The position numbers and the translations under genes were made by a program. A stretch of 64,000 nucleotides of DNA, from contig NZ_REFH01000012.1 in the NCBI RefSeq assembly GCF_003688495.1, forward strand, positions 1-64,000, written 5' to 3'. Of this stretch, positions 47,576 through 55,295 are shown piece by piece. Under the pieces are notes generated by a model, which was not told the DNA's origin, ran no database searches, and saw nothing but the letters and a program-made list of their open reading frames with translations. Numbering within the stretch: position 1 is the first letter of the stretch; each line of letters begins with the position of its first letter. Origin of the DNA: Flavobacterium weaverense. Its GTDB lineage: Bacteria > Bacteroidota > Bacteroidia > Flavobacteriales > Flavobacteriaceae.

Positions 47576-48016
47576 ATGATAAACAGACACAATTCAAGTA
47601 TTAAAAAAGTATTAATTGGTGCAGTAGCCCTATTGTTTATTGCTTCATTTAGTTCTTGTTCGAAAAACATTTCTTTCCAAAACTCTACTATAGTTCCAGC
47701 GGCCGAAGGAAATGTGACAATAAAGAAAGACAGTAATAAAAACTACGCAGTTAAGATTAAAATCTCAAATTTAGCCGAAGTTAAAAGATTACAGCCTTCA
47801 AAAAATGTTTACGTTGTTTGGATGGAAACAGACGAAAACCTAGTTAAGAATATTGGTCAAATAAAAAGTGACACTGGATTTATATCCTCAAAACTTAAAG
47901 CAAGTTTTCAAACCGTGACATCATTTAAACCATCAAAAGTTTTTATAACAGCAGAAGATAATCAAGATGCTCAATATCCTGGAAATCTAATTGTATTAAC
48001 AACTAAAAGATTTTAA
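47576..48016 (+). CDS. Hypothetical lipoprotein
   Basis: A 146-residue protein with a signal peptide and lipobox SFSSC near residue 28. The mature domain is beta-rich, with YAVKIKISNLAEVKRL, VYVVWMETDEN and KVFITAEDNQDAQYPGNLIVLTT, resembling an immunoglobulin-like or anti-sigma-anchored extracytoplasmic fold; the family is not recognised. It has an N24 promoter motif of its own, linking it to the OmpA and CsbD-like genes. Confidence 0.8.
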   Translation: MINRHNSSIKKVLIGAVALLFIASFSSCSKNISFQNSTIVPAAEGNVTIKKDSNKNYAVKIKISNLAEVKRLQPSKNVYVVWMETDENLVKNIGQIKSDTGFISSKLKASFQTVTSFKPSKVFITAEDNQDAQYPGNLIVLTTKRF

Positions 48017-48167
48017 ATTACTGTTGTTGAAAATAATCTAAATACTAATAGCTAAAACGATAATCACTTTTAGCTATTAGTATTTCAAAGAAAAAAGATC
48101 TTATTCAGTCTATTTTCCAATATTAAAGCATATAGTTAAAGTCCCAAAAGTCTAAAATTTAACGATA

Positions 48168-48653
48168 ATGAGCACACAAAAATCAGCAGCAGTTTTAAAT
48201 AGCCTTTTAAAAGTAAATGGTGAAAGAACCAAAATTTTTGAAACGGCAAAAAGAGCTACAAAAGAGAACGATTTAAAAATGTTGTTTTCGGAATTTATTA
48301 ATCTATTGGAAAATTTTAATAATGATTTAGAAAAGTCAATTATTAAATTGAATGGTATTCCGCTAAATTTGAATTCTAGAAATAATGTGTTGTTCAGATT
48401 TTATAGTAATGTAAAGTCAACCTTTGAACATAATTCGAGAGAAGACTTACTTAATATGCTCGAATATGATGAATTTGTAGCTATGAATAAATATAGACAA
48501 AGTCTGTCCGATAATTTAAATGATCTTGATTATGAATTACATAGTTACTTAAAAACACATATAAGTATGCTGCAAGAACGTCACGACAGGATAAAAGAAT
48601 TAGGAGATCAAATGTTAACATCACACAACTATGACAAGAGCTTTACTTTTTAA
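48168..48653 (+). CDS. DUF2383 / PA2169-type four-helix protein
   Basis: A 161-residue, all-helical protein without a signal peptide. The N-terminal LNSLLKVNGERTKIFETAKRA and the C-terminal LKTHISMLQERHDRIKEL fit the ferritin-like DUF2383 family (PA2169 type), often found among stress genes. No clear di-iron ligand set is visible. The function is unknown. It lies between the lipoprotein gene and the mla genes with long spacers on both sides. Confidence 0.75.
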   Translation: MSTQKSAAVLNSLLKVNGERTKIFETAKRATKENDLKMLFSEFINLLENFNNDLEKSIIKLNGIPLNLNSRNNVLFRFYSNVKSTFEHNSREDLLNMLEYDEFVAMNKYRQSLSDNLNDLDYELHSYLKTHISMLQERHDRIKELGDQMLTSHNYDKSFTF

Positions 48654-48968
48654 ACCTTACATTATCTGGTGAACTTAATCCAGACTTATTTTTAAGAATT
48701 AAAATACGATATATAATATCTTTGATTACTATGAGGACTTATCGCATGTTGAAAAAAATTTATCAGCCTTTGTTAACTCTTCCCTCCTATCAAAGCAGTA
48801 GTTATTTTAATACTAGTTGTAATTATTTCTAATTATGGGAATGCAGTTCTCAACTATTTGAAAGTTTTATTCTTAAAGAAAATGAGATCTTATCAGGCTT
48901 ACTTCTAAAATAATATATCAATTTTCGATTTAAAAAATTGCTCTAAAAATTAAAAAAATCAATTATAA
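48654..48968. other. 315-bp spacer before mlaE
   Basis: AT-rich, with no open frame that looks coding. A CTATTTG near 48854-48860 is a possible -7 element for the mla operon, but the upstream box does not match the N24 motif. Confidence 0.35.
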
Positions 48969-49760
48969 ATGAACGCTACTTTAACTTCAAAAAAGGAAAG
49001 TATAACTATCTATCTAAAAGATACTTTTAATGACATCGGTAAGGTGACATTATTTGCTACTCGCTTTTTTAGAGAGGTACTAAAGCCTCCGTATGAAATG
49101 AAAGAATTTTTGAAGCAATGTTATATCATTGGCTACAAGTCATTACCATTAGTAACGATTACAGGTTTCATAATGGGACTTGTACTTACATTACAGTCTC
49201 GACCAACTTTAGCAAAATTTGGAGCAGAATCCTGGCTTCCTAGTATGGTTGCACTATCTCTTATTAGAGAAATTGCTCCGGTAATTACTGCGCTAATTTG
49301 TGCTGGTAAAGTTTCGTCAGGAATTGGAGCAGAATTAGGTTCTATGAAAGTTACAGAACAAATCGATGCGATGGAAGTTTCGGCAATTAATCCTTTCAAA
49401 TACTTAGTTGTAACAAGAATTTTAGCAACAACGCTGATGATTCCACTACTAGTAATATATGCAGATGCGATTGGAGTTATAGGCGGTTATATTGGAATTA
49501 ATATTCATGGTGACGTAAATCTATATCGTTACTTATCTCAAGTACTAGAGTCTATTACATTCTCAGATATTTTTCCAGCGACAATGAAAACATTTTTCTT
49601 TGGATTCTTTATCGGAATGATTGGTTGCTTTAAAGGTTATAATGCTGCTAATGGTACAGAGAGTGTGGGAAAAGCTGCAAATTCAGCAGTGGTAACAGCG
49701 TCTCTTTCTATCTTTATTATTGACATGATCGCAGTGCAATTAACTGATTTATTTTTATAA
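48969..49760 (+). CDS. mlaE: MlaE-type ABC transporter permease
   Basis: A 263-residue integral membrane protein with five to six hydrophobic segments. The family signatures IREIAPVITALICAGKVSSGIGAELGSMKVTEQIDAMEV and GYIGINIHGD are clear. It is the permease of a lipid-transfer ABC system moving phospholipids between the membranes. It is first in the mlaE-mlaF-mlaD operon, with 1 bp before mlaF. Confidence 0.92.
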   Translation: MNATLTSKKESITIYLKDTFNDIGKVTLFATRFFREVLKPPYEMKEFLKQCYIIGYKSLPLVTITGFIMGLVLTLQSRPTLAKFGAESWLPSMVALSLIREIAPVITALICAGKVSSGIGAELGSMKVTEQIDAMEVSAINPFKYLVVTRILATTLMIPLLVIYADAIGVIGGYIGINIHGDVNLYRYLSQVLESITFSDIFPATMKTFFFGFFIGMIGCFKGYNAANGTESVGKAANSAVVTASLSIFIIDMIAVQLTDLFL

Positions 49761-49761
49761 A

Positions 49762-50532
49762 ATGACAGAAGAACAAAAAATACAGAACCCAAGCACTGAT
49801 TCAAATACAGCTGTTATAGAAATTAAGGATTTACATAAAGCATTTGGTACTAACGAAGTTTTAAAAGGTGTTAATCTTACAGTTAATAAAGGAGAGAATT
49901 TAGTAATACTAGGAAAGTCAGGATCCGGAAAATCAATTACGATTAAATGTATAGTGGGACTGATGGGAATTGATAAAGGAGAAATAAATGTTTTTGGAAC
50001 AGATATTACAAAATTAGATAATACTGGATTAAATGAAGTAAGAGTCCGAATTGGGTTTCTATTCCAAAACGCAGCTTTATATGATTCCATGAGCGTAAGA
50101 GATAATCTAGGTTTTACATTAAAGCGACATGAAAAAGATTTATCTGAAGAGGAAGTTGAAAACCAAATCAAGGAGATTCTTGACAATGTTGGCTTAGTAG
50201 AAGCGATAGACAAAATGCCTTCAGAATTATCTGGAGGGATGCGAAAAAGAATTGGATTAGCAAGAACCTTAATTTTAAAACCAGAAATTATATTGTATGA
50301 CGAACCTACTACTGGCTTAGATACAATAACCTCTCGAGAAATAAGTGAGTTAATTATAGAAATTCAGAAAAAATATAAAACTACGTCGATAATTATTACT
50401 CATGATATGCCATGTGCCAAATTAACTGGAAACAGAATAATGATTTTAAAGGACGGTGTAATACATGCTGAAGGAACGTACGAAGAATTAGAAAAAAGTG
50501 AGGATGAATGGGTACGCTCATTTTTCCTTTAA
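49762..50532 (+). CDS. mlaF: MlaF-type ABC transporter ATPase
   Basis: A 256-residue ABC ATPase: Walker A LGKSGSGKSITIKC, Q-loop GFLFQNAALYDSM, signature LSGGMRKRIGLARTL, Walker B IILYDEPTTGLD and H-loop IITHD. It powers the MlaE permease. It starts 2 nt after the mlaE stop and ends 18 bp before mlaD. The region before residue 25 is variable and not in the core fold. Confidence 0.93.
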   Translation: MTEEQKIQNPSTDSNTAVIEIKDLHKAFGTNEVLKGVNLTVNKGENLVILGKSGSGKSITIKCIVGLMGIDKGEINVFGTDITKLDNTGLNEVRVRIGFLFQNAALYDSMSVRDNLGFTLKRHEKDLSEEEVENQIKEILDNVGLVEAIDKMPSELSGGMRKRIGLARTLILKPEIILYDEPTTGLDTITSREISELIIEIQKKYKTTSIIITHDMPCAKLTGNRIMILKDGVIHAEGTYEELEKSEDEWVRSFFL

Positions 50533-50550
50533 TCAAAAAATAAAATAAAG

Positions 50551-51435
50551 ATGAAGAAAGAATCTGGATACCAATGGAAATTGGGAATGTTTGTAGTTAT
50601 AGGATTAGTATTATTTGTAGGGACTATTTATTTTGTTGGAAAACAGAAAAATTTATTCGGATCTACGTTTGAATTGTATTCGAAATTTAATTCCGTTAGT
50701 GGTCTTGAGATTGGTAACAACGTACGTTTATCAGGGATTAATGTTGGTACAGTAGATGATATAGATTTTCTGACCGATACAACGGTAGTAATCAAAATGA
50801 TTATTAAAGACGAAGTTCGCAAGTACATTAAAAAAGATGCTATTGCAAGTATAAGTTCTGATGGTCTTATGGGAGATAAAGTATTAGTTATTTCAGCTGG
50901 AAAAACTTCAAATGTCGTTGTCGAGAATAATGATTACATCACTTCTAAAAAAGCAATAGAGATGGATGACTTGATGGTAAGCGTTAAAAAGAGCGTGGAC
51001 AACGCAGCAGTTATAACCTCTGAGCTTGCTCAATTTAGTTATAGTATGAATAATGGAAACGGTGCTTTATCTAAACTGATCTCTGATGAACAGTTTGGTA
51101 ATAGTATCAAAAATACAATCCTCAATTTAGAAAACAGTACTACTGAATTTAAAAGATTCACTGTCAATATGAATAATGGAAAAGGCGCTTTATCTAAATT
51201 AGTTACTGATGAAAGAATGGGTAAAGTAATAGACTCTTCTTTAACTAATGTAAAAACCGCTACTAAAGGTCTAAATGAAGTTATTGAAGCAGCAAAAAAC
51301 AATTTCTTGTTAAGAGGGTTTTTTAAGAAAAAGAAAAAAGAAGAAGACAAAAAGCAAGAGGAACTTGATGTCTTAGAGGAAGAGCAAATGAAAAAGGAAT
51401 TACAATTTGATAAAGAAAATGATTCTATAAAATAG
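50551..51435 (+). CDS. mlaD: MlaD-type MCE domain protein
   Basis: A 294-residue protein with one N-terminal membrane helix (about 9-30), an MCE domain (about 38-120; SGLEIGNNVRLSGINVGTVDDI), then a coiled region holding two copies of MNNGxGALSKLxxDExxG, and a very basic/acidic tail (FFKKKKKEEDKKQEELDVLEEE). MCE rings form the periplasmic channel for lipids in Mla systems. MlaA, MlaB and MlaC homologues are absent here, as is usual for Bacteroidota three-gene loci. The charged tail is an oddity. Confidence 0.9.
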   Translation: MKKESGYQWKLGMFVVIGLVLFVGTIYFVGKQKNLFGSTFELYSKFNSVSGLEIGNNVRLSGINVGTVDDIDFLTDTTVVIKMIIKDEVRKYIKKDAIASISSDGLMGDKVLVISAGKTSNVVVENNDYITSKKAIEMDDLMVSVKKSVDNAAVITSELAQFSYSMNNGNGALSKLISDEQFGNSIKNTILNLENSTTEFKRFTVNMNNGKGALSKLVTDERMGKVIDSSLTNVKTATKGLNEVIEAAKNNFLLRGFFKKKKKEEDKKQEELDVLEEEQMKKELQFDKENDSIK

Positions 51436-51565
51436 TTTCTTTCTTACTGTATTAGGATTTAAAATGGTATCTTAACATAGGATTTTGAAATCAGAGGAAA
51501 TCAAATTGATGCTTGTAATTCCAAACTGATTTCAATTTTAACTTTACTTATTTAAATCCTCTATC

Positions 51566-51772
51566 ATGAAGACAGAAAAAGAATTGAATCAAAGCATACT
51601 TGAACTCACTATGAAAATACGGAATGAAAGTCCAGAGTTGCTAAAATATTTAGCAGAGTTACCAGTGACAATTCCTGACTTTAGTAATCCAGAAATCAAC
51701 TGCGCAATTTTGGCTGATTATTATGACTCTTTAAAAAATATTATAAAAAAGTATACAAAAAATTGTCCATAA
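51566..51772 (+). CDS. Small hypothetical protein, 68 aa
   Basis: A helical, acidic 68-residue protein starting MKTEKELNQSILELTMKI. There is no membrane segment or signal. A similar short protein occurs in other Flavobacterium genomes from memory, but I know no function. It stands between mlaD and the CsbD-like gene. A hairpin follows at 51853-51892. Confidence 0.65.
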   Translation: MKTEKELNQSILELTMKIRNESPELLKYLAELPVTIPDFSNPEINCAILADYYDSLKNIIKKYTKNCP

Positions 51773-51852
51773 TGAGTTGTTTCAATTCAAATTTCAAATG
51801 CATAATGTCTAAGCTTGTCAAATTCGAGCCAAAAAAGATATATGTTAATATT

Positions 51853-51896
51853 ATCCCTTATATAATTCATTTCTAGAATTGTATAAGGGATATTTA
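51853..51896. terminator. 16-bp hairpin, probable terminator
   Basis: ATCCCTTATATAATTC (51853-51868) pairs with GAATTGTATAAGGGAT (51877-51892) with one G-T wobble, followed by ATTTATTTT. It lies between the 68-aa gene and the CsbD-like gene. Confidence 0.7.
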
Positions 51897-51934
51897 TTTT
51901 ACAATCAGTGAATAAAACAAATTTTCAATAAAGT

Positions 51935-51971
51935 TATATAACTAAAAGACATCCTGAAAAACTGAACTTTG
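51935..51971 (+). promoter_or_regulatory. N24 stress promoter motif, copy 4
   Basis: TATATAAC, exactly 24 bp, CTTTG (in GAACTTTG), ending 36 nt before the CsbD-like ATG at 52008. Both boxes are identical to those of copy 2. Confidence 0.6.
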
Positions 51972-52007
51972 TGAAGTGAAACTTATTTTACGACATATAC
52001 CAGAAAT

Positions 52008-52193
52008 ATGGATTCGATGGAGCTAGAAGGAAATTGGGAAGAACATAAAAAAAAACTGAAAGAAAAATTTCTTTCTTTAACTAATGATGTTTCATTGTTT
52101 TCAGAAGAGAAAAAGGAAGAGATGCTGAATAAATACCAACATAAATTAGGAAAGTCAAGAGCAGAATTACTTGCAATATTTGAAGGTCTATAG
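52008..52193 (+). CDS. CsbD-like small stress protein
   Basis: A 61-residue charged helical protein with no membrane segment. EGNWEEHKKKLKEKFLSLTNDV recalls the CsbD family (W-x2-x-K-x-K-x-KWgkLtdDdl), and EEKKEEMLNKYQHKLGKS matches its second helix. CsbD proteins are abundant general-stress proteins of unknown role. The family fit is by pattern, not exact. It is driven by an N24 motif; a lipoprotein gene follows 135 bp later. Confidence 0.6.
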   Translation: MDSMELEGNWEEHKKKLKEKFLSLTNDVSLFSEEKKEEMLNKYQHKLGKSRAELLAIFEGL

Positions 52194-52328
52194 TTTGTAC
52201 AATACAGCTCTATCGTTTTCAAAAATAAAATAAAAAAGTAAAAAGCTCTTACATAAGTTAAATACCAACCATAAAAAATTAAATTAAAATAAACAAAGAT
52301 TTAAATAACTTTAAAAAAACTAATAATT

Positions 52329-52790
52329 ATGAAAAAGACAATTTTAAATTTAGCACTGACCACTTTCATTGCTGGAACAGTATTAGTAGGATGTCAAGAT
52401 GCTACAAAAAAAGAAGCTGAAGCAAAAGAAAATGTTGAAAATGCCAGAGCTGATCTTGATGACGCTAAAGACGAGCTATCAGAAGCTAGAAGAGCAGCAA
52501 CCGAGCAAGAATGGAAGGCCTTTAAGGATAGTACAAATGCTACTATTGCAAAAAATGAAGTTAGAATTGCTGAGATGAAAGCCGATTTAAAGAATAAAGG
52601 AAAATCTATTGATGATCAATATGCAATGAAGATTAAGGAACTTGAAGAAAAGAATAAAGAGATTAAGGGAAAGGTGCAAATGTACCAGAACGATGCTAAC
52701 AGTGATTGGGAATCTTTCAAAGAAGAATATAATCATGACATGAAAGATTTAGGAAATTCATTGAAAAACTTCACAGTTAAGAATAAATGA
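52329..52790 (+). CDS. Coiled-coil lipoprotein
   Basis: A 153-residue protein with a lipoprotein signal and lipobox VLVGC. The mature part is long charged helices (KENVENARADLDDAKDELSE; KELEEKNKEIKGKV), likely a coiled coil on the periplasmic face. The family is not recognised. It lies in the stress block after the CsbD-like gene and may share its transcript, as no separate promoter is seen. A terminator follows. Confidence 0.78.
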   Translation: MKKTILNLALTTFIAGTVLVGCQDATKKEAEAKENVENARADLDDAKDELSEARRAATEQEWKAFKDSTNATIAKNEVRIAEMKADLKNKGKSIDDQYAMKIKELEEKNKEIKGKVQMYQNDANSDWESFKEEYNHDMKDLGNSLKNFTVKNK

Positions 52791-52796
52791 TAAAAT

Positions 52797-52826
52797 TAAA
52801 GGCTAGTGTTTCACTCGCCTTTTTCA
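52797..52826 (+). terminator. Terminator after the coiled-coil lipoprotein gene
   Basis: AAAGGCTAGTG and CACTCGCCTTT form a hairpin with one mismatch and a TTT loop, followed by TT. Confidence 0.7.
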
Positions 52827-52914
52827 TTTAATATACTGAAAGACAATTACTTATTTTATAGTATTGATTGAAAAATAAAATCGAAGTGTGAATTTTGTAA
52901 ATTTAACAAAAAGT

Positions 52915-52951
52915 ATTGTAACAATTACCTTATATAAGATGCTGATATTTG
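52915..52951 (+). promoter_or_regulatory. N24 stress promoter motif, copy 5
   Basis: ATTGTAAC, exactly 24 bp, ATTTG, ending 32 nt before the barrel-protein ATG at 52984. It shares the TAAC core and the spacing with copies 1, 2 and 4. The preceding context AGTATTGTAAC resembles AGTTATATAAC of copy 4. Confidence 0.5.
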
Positions 52952-52983
52952 TAATGTAATAATTCAACAAAAAATAAACAAAA

Positions 52984-53613
52984 ATGAAAAAATCAAAAAA
53001 ACTTATTTTCGCATCATTAGTGTTAGGAGTTATGTCTTTCACAGGTATTCAAGCACAGGAAACTGCAACCAAATTTGGTGTTAAAGGAGGAGTAAACTTT
53101 TCAAACTTTTACAAAAGTGACGTTGACGACAATAACGTGTTAACTAGTTTTAACCTGGGTCTTTTTGCAAAAATGCCAATTTCTGAAAATATCGCTATTC
53201 AACCAGAGATTTCTTATACTGGTAAAGGATCAGAACTTACTTATGATAGATTAGGAGTTAAAGGGACGGCACAATTTAAATTGGATTATATTGAAGTACC
53301 AGTTTTACTTGTTGTAAATGTTACTAAGAATTTTAATATCCATGCAGGTCCTTACGCTGCTTACATGGTAAGTGGAAAAACTACAAACAAATCGAACGTT
53401 GGGATTTTCGATTTTGAAGACAAAATTAACGTTGATGATTTCAATAGATTTGATGCAGGTATCGCTGCAGGTTTAGGAATCGATTTAGAGCCAGTAAGCT
53501 TTGGTGTTCGTTACAACTACGGATTAACGAAGGTTGGTAAAGACAATGGTGATTTCACTTCGTCAGATGCTAAAAATAGTGTATTAAGTGTTTACGCTTC
53601 TTTCGGATTCTAA
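52984..53613 (+). CDS. Outer-membrane beta-barrel protein (porin family, PorT-like)
   Basis: A 209-residue protein with a signal peptide ending IQAQ and an eight-strand barrel pattern. GVKGGVNFSNFY after cleavage and the C-terminal SVYASFGF (terminal Phe) fit the PorT/outer-membrane beta-barrel family common in Bacteroidota. Function is probably structural or receptor-like. It has an N24 motif. It is followed by a 13-bp hairpin and then the two tiny membrane-protein genes. Confidence 0.85.
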   Translation: MKKSKKLIFASLVLGVMSFTGIQAQETATKFGVKGGVNFSNFYKSDVDDNNVLTSFNLGLFAKMPISENIAIQPEISYTGKGSELTYDRLGVKGTAQFKLDYIEVPVLLVVNVTKNFNIHAGPYAAYMVSGKTTNKSNVGIFDFEDKINVDDFNRFDAGIAAGLGIDLEPVSFGVRYNYGLTKVGKDNGDFTSSDAKNSVLSVYASFGF

Positions 53614-53654
53614 TTTTAGAACTATAATAAGATTAAACCATCAATTTTGAATAC

Positions 53655-53700
53655 AACCATTACATAGTTCGATACTATGTTCTATGTAATGGTTTATTAT
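53655..53700 (+). terminator. 13-bp hairpin after the barrel gene
   Basis: AACCATTACATAG (53655-53667) pairs exactly with CTATGTAATGGTT (53682-53694), loop of 14, followed by TATTATATA. The T-run is weak, so it may be an attenuator rather than a full stop. Confidence 0.6.
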
Positions 53701-53741
53701 ATAACCAAAAACAAACTATTAATAACTAAAAATTACAAATC

Positions 53742-53894
53742 ATGGGAAATTTACTTTACACTATCGCAGTCATCTTAGTGATATTCTGGGCAATCGGATT
53801 CTTTGCTTACAGTGCAGGATCAATCATTCACATTCTACTTGTAATCGCTGTTATCGCGATACTATTTAGACTTATATCTGGAAGGAAAGTCTAA
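53742..53894 (+). CDS. lmo0937-type small membrane protein (DUF5670), copy 1
   Basis: A 50-residue protein starting MGNLLYTIAVILVIFWAIGF and ending ILFRLISGRKV, with two hydrophobic helices and the family signature. Its function is unknown; members are often stress-induced. It is a tandem duplicate with the next gene: the proteins differ at only a few positions while the DNA differs at many silent sites, so both are under selection. Too short for usual cut-offs. Confidence 0.85.
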   Translation: MGNLLYTIAVILVIFWAIGFFAYSAGSIIHILLVIAVIAILFRLISGRKV

Positions 53895-53937
53895 TAAACG
53901 CTACTTAAAATAAACAATAATTTTTAAAAATATAAAT

Positions 53938-54090
53938 ATGGGTAATTTACTTTATACAATCGCAGTAATACTTGTCATTTTTTGGGCAATTGGATTTTTC
54001 GCATTTAGCTTAGGATCAATAATTCACATACTTCTTGTTATTGCAGTAATAGCAATACTTTTCAGACTTATTTCTGGAAGAAGCGTTTAA
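53938..54090 (+). CDS. lmo0937-type small membrane protein (DUF5670), copy 2
   Basis: A 50-residue protein, almost identical to the preceding one; the differences are near FAFSLGS and at the C-terminal RSV. The 43-bp gap and same strand suggest co-transcription, probably on into ytxH. The pattern of silent substitution relative to copy 1 supports a coding role for both. Confidence 0.85.
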   Translation: MGNLLYTIAVILVIFWAIGFFAFSLGSIIHILLVIAVIAILFRLISGRSV

Positions 54091-54143
54091 CATCAATTAT
54101 AAACAATAAAATAAATAAATAATAACAATAAAAATAAATCATT

Positions 54144-54470
54144 ATGAAAGCAGATAAAATAATATTAGGAGTTTTAGGTGGAGTAGCAGTTGGAGCAGCA
54201 TTAGGAGTATTGTTTGCACCTGAAAAAGGAGACAAAACAAGAAGAAAAATCATGGATAAAAGTAATGATTATGCTGACGAATTGAAAGATAAACTAGACA
54301 CTCTATTAGGAACTATCACTAACAAATATGAGAAAATCTGGAAAGAAGGAGAATCTTTATTAGCAGATGGTAAATCAAAATTTAACGACGTAAAACAAGA
54401 TGGTGAAGCATTAGTTGCTGAAGGAAAATCTAAATATTACGAAGCTAAAAGCGAAATCAAAAATAGCTAA
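54144..54470 (+). CDS. YtxH domain-containing protein
   Basis: A 108-residue protein with a glycine-rich N-terminal helix (ILGVLGGVAVGAALGVLFAPEKGDKTRRKI), the YtxH signature, and a long charged helical tail with repeats (LLADGKSKFNDVKQDGEALVAEGKSKYYEAKSE). YtxH proteins are general-stress proteins of the envelope. It is followed by the YqjE-like gene (44 bp between the stop and the chosen ATG). Confidence 0.88.
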   Translation: MKADKIILGVLGGVAVGAALGVLFAPEKGDKTRRKIMDKSNDYADELKDKLDTLLGTITNKYEKIWKEGESLLADGKSKFNDVKQDGEALVAEGKSKYYEAKSEIKNS

Positions 54471-54514
54471 TACGTTATTTGAATAGCAATATTAAGTATG
54501 TCAAAAATTATATC

Positions 54515-54862
54515 ATGGAAAACAACACATCAACAATAGAAACGCTTTTTGAAAAAGCGGAAAATTATACTAGAACTACCGTAGAATTAATGAAGTTAGA
54601 AGCTGTTGATAAAGCGGCTGATGTAGTATCTTCAATGCTTTCTAGAGCCGCAGTTTCTATTGTTTTTGTAATGTTTGCATTTTTAGCTAATGTTGGCCTT
54701 TCATTTTGGATTGGTGATTTACTTGGAAAAGATTATTATGGTTTTTTCGCAGTTTCTGGTTTTTATCTACTTGTGTCGATACTACTTTATGTATTTAGAG
54801 ATGCACTTATTAAATTACCGGTAAGTAATTTTATGATTGTTAGAATGCTAAAAAAAAGATAA
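54515..54862 (+). CDS. Phage holin/YqjE-like membrane protein
   Basis: A 115-residue protein with an amphipathic N-terminus (ETLFEKAENYTRTTVELMKLEAVDKAADV) and two membrane helices, fitting the phage holin superfamily 6/YqjE group. No phage genes are near, so it is the chromosomal envelope-stress type. An ATG in place at 54515 is preferred over the upstream TTG-like start at 54479. It ends 1 bp before the next gene. Confidence 0.8.
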   Translation: MENNTSTIETLFEKAENYTRTTVELMKLEAVDKAADVVSSMLSRAAVSIVFVMFAFLANVGLSFWIGDLLGKDYYGFFAVSGFYLLVSILLYVFRDALIKLPVSNFMIVRMLKKR

Positions 54863-54863
54863 T

Positions 54864-55217
54864 ATGAAAAATAATCATACAAACACATTGAACGAAGCGA
54901 TTGAGCTATTAAAGTTGAAACGTGCCGATGAGTTGATGCAATTAAAAGATCAATATCATTATACTTACGAAAGCTTTAAACCAATTAATCTAATCAAAAA
55001 GACGATTGGTCAAATGGCACAATCACAAGAGTTTAAAACTAATTTACTTAGTAACGTAGTGGGATTAGCCACTGGATACATAAGCAGAAAAGTTATTGTT
55101 GGAAGTACACATAGTCCAATGAAAAAGATTTTGGGTACTGTTTTTCAACTTTTAGTAACAAAAGTAGTTGCGAACCAAACAGAAAAGAAAATTGATAAGG
55201 AAATGCAGAATAATTAA
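54864..55217 (+). CDS. Hypothetical protein of the YtxH-holin cluster
   Basis: A 117-residue protein with a helical N-terminal half (LNEAIELLKLKRADELMQLKDQY) and a hydrophobic stretch near FKTNLLSNVVGLATGYIS. The family is not recognised by me; the same gene order (YtxH, holin-like, this protein) occurs in other Flavobacteriia from memory. It is probably a membrane-peripheral partner of the YqjE-like protein. A terminator follows. Confidence 0.75.
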   Translation: MKNNHTNTLNEAIELLKLKRADELMQLKDQYHYTYESFKPINLIKKTIGQMAQSQEFKTNLLSNVVGLATGYISRKVIVGSTHSPMKKILGTVFQLLVTKVVANQTEKKIDKEMQNN

Positions 55218-55261
55218 TTTTTTGCATTTCTATTTTAAAAAGTAATTTTTACTTTAATTAC

Positions 55262-55295
55262 AAACTTTCCATATTCAAATGGAGAGTTTTTTTTT
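55262..55295 (+). terminator. Terminator of the YtxH cluster
   Basis: The 11-bp stem AAACTTTCCAT (55262-55272) with ATGGAGAGTTT (55279-55289) has one G-T wobble and is followed by a T-run. Confidence 0.85.

Noticed and set aside
49755..50213. A 152-codon open frame antisense to mlaF
   Set aside because: It is covered by conserved ABC ATPase motifs on the + strand and is serine/proline-rich as antisense shadows usually are.
54515..54862. The holin-like gene as evidence of a prophage
   Set aside because: No other phage genes are near, and the YtxH/lmo0937 setting is that of chromosomal envelope-stress genes.
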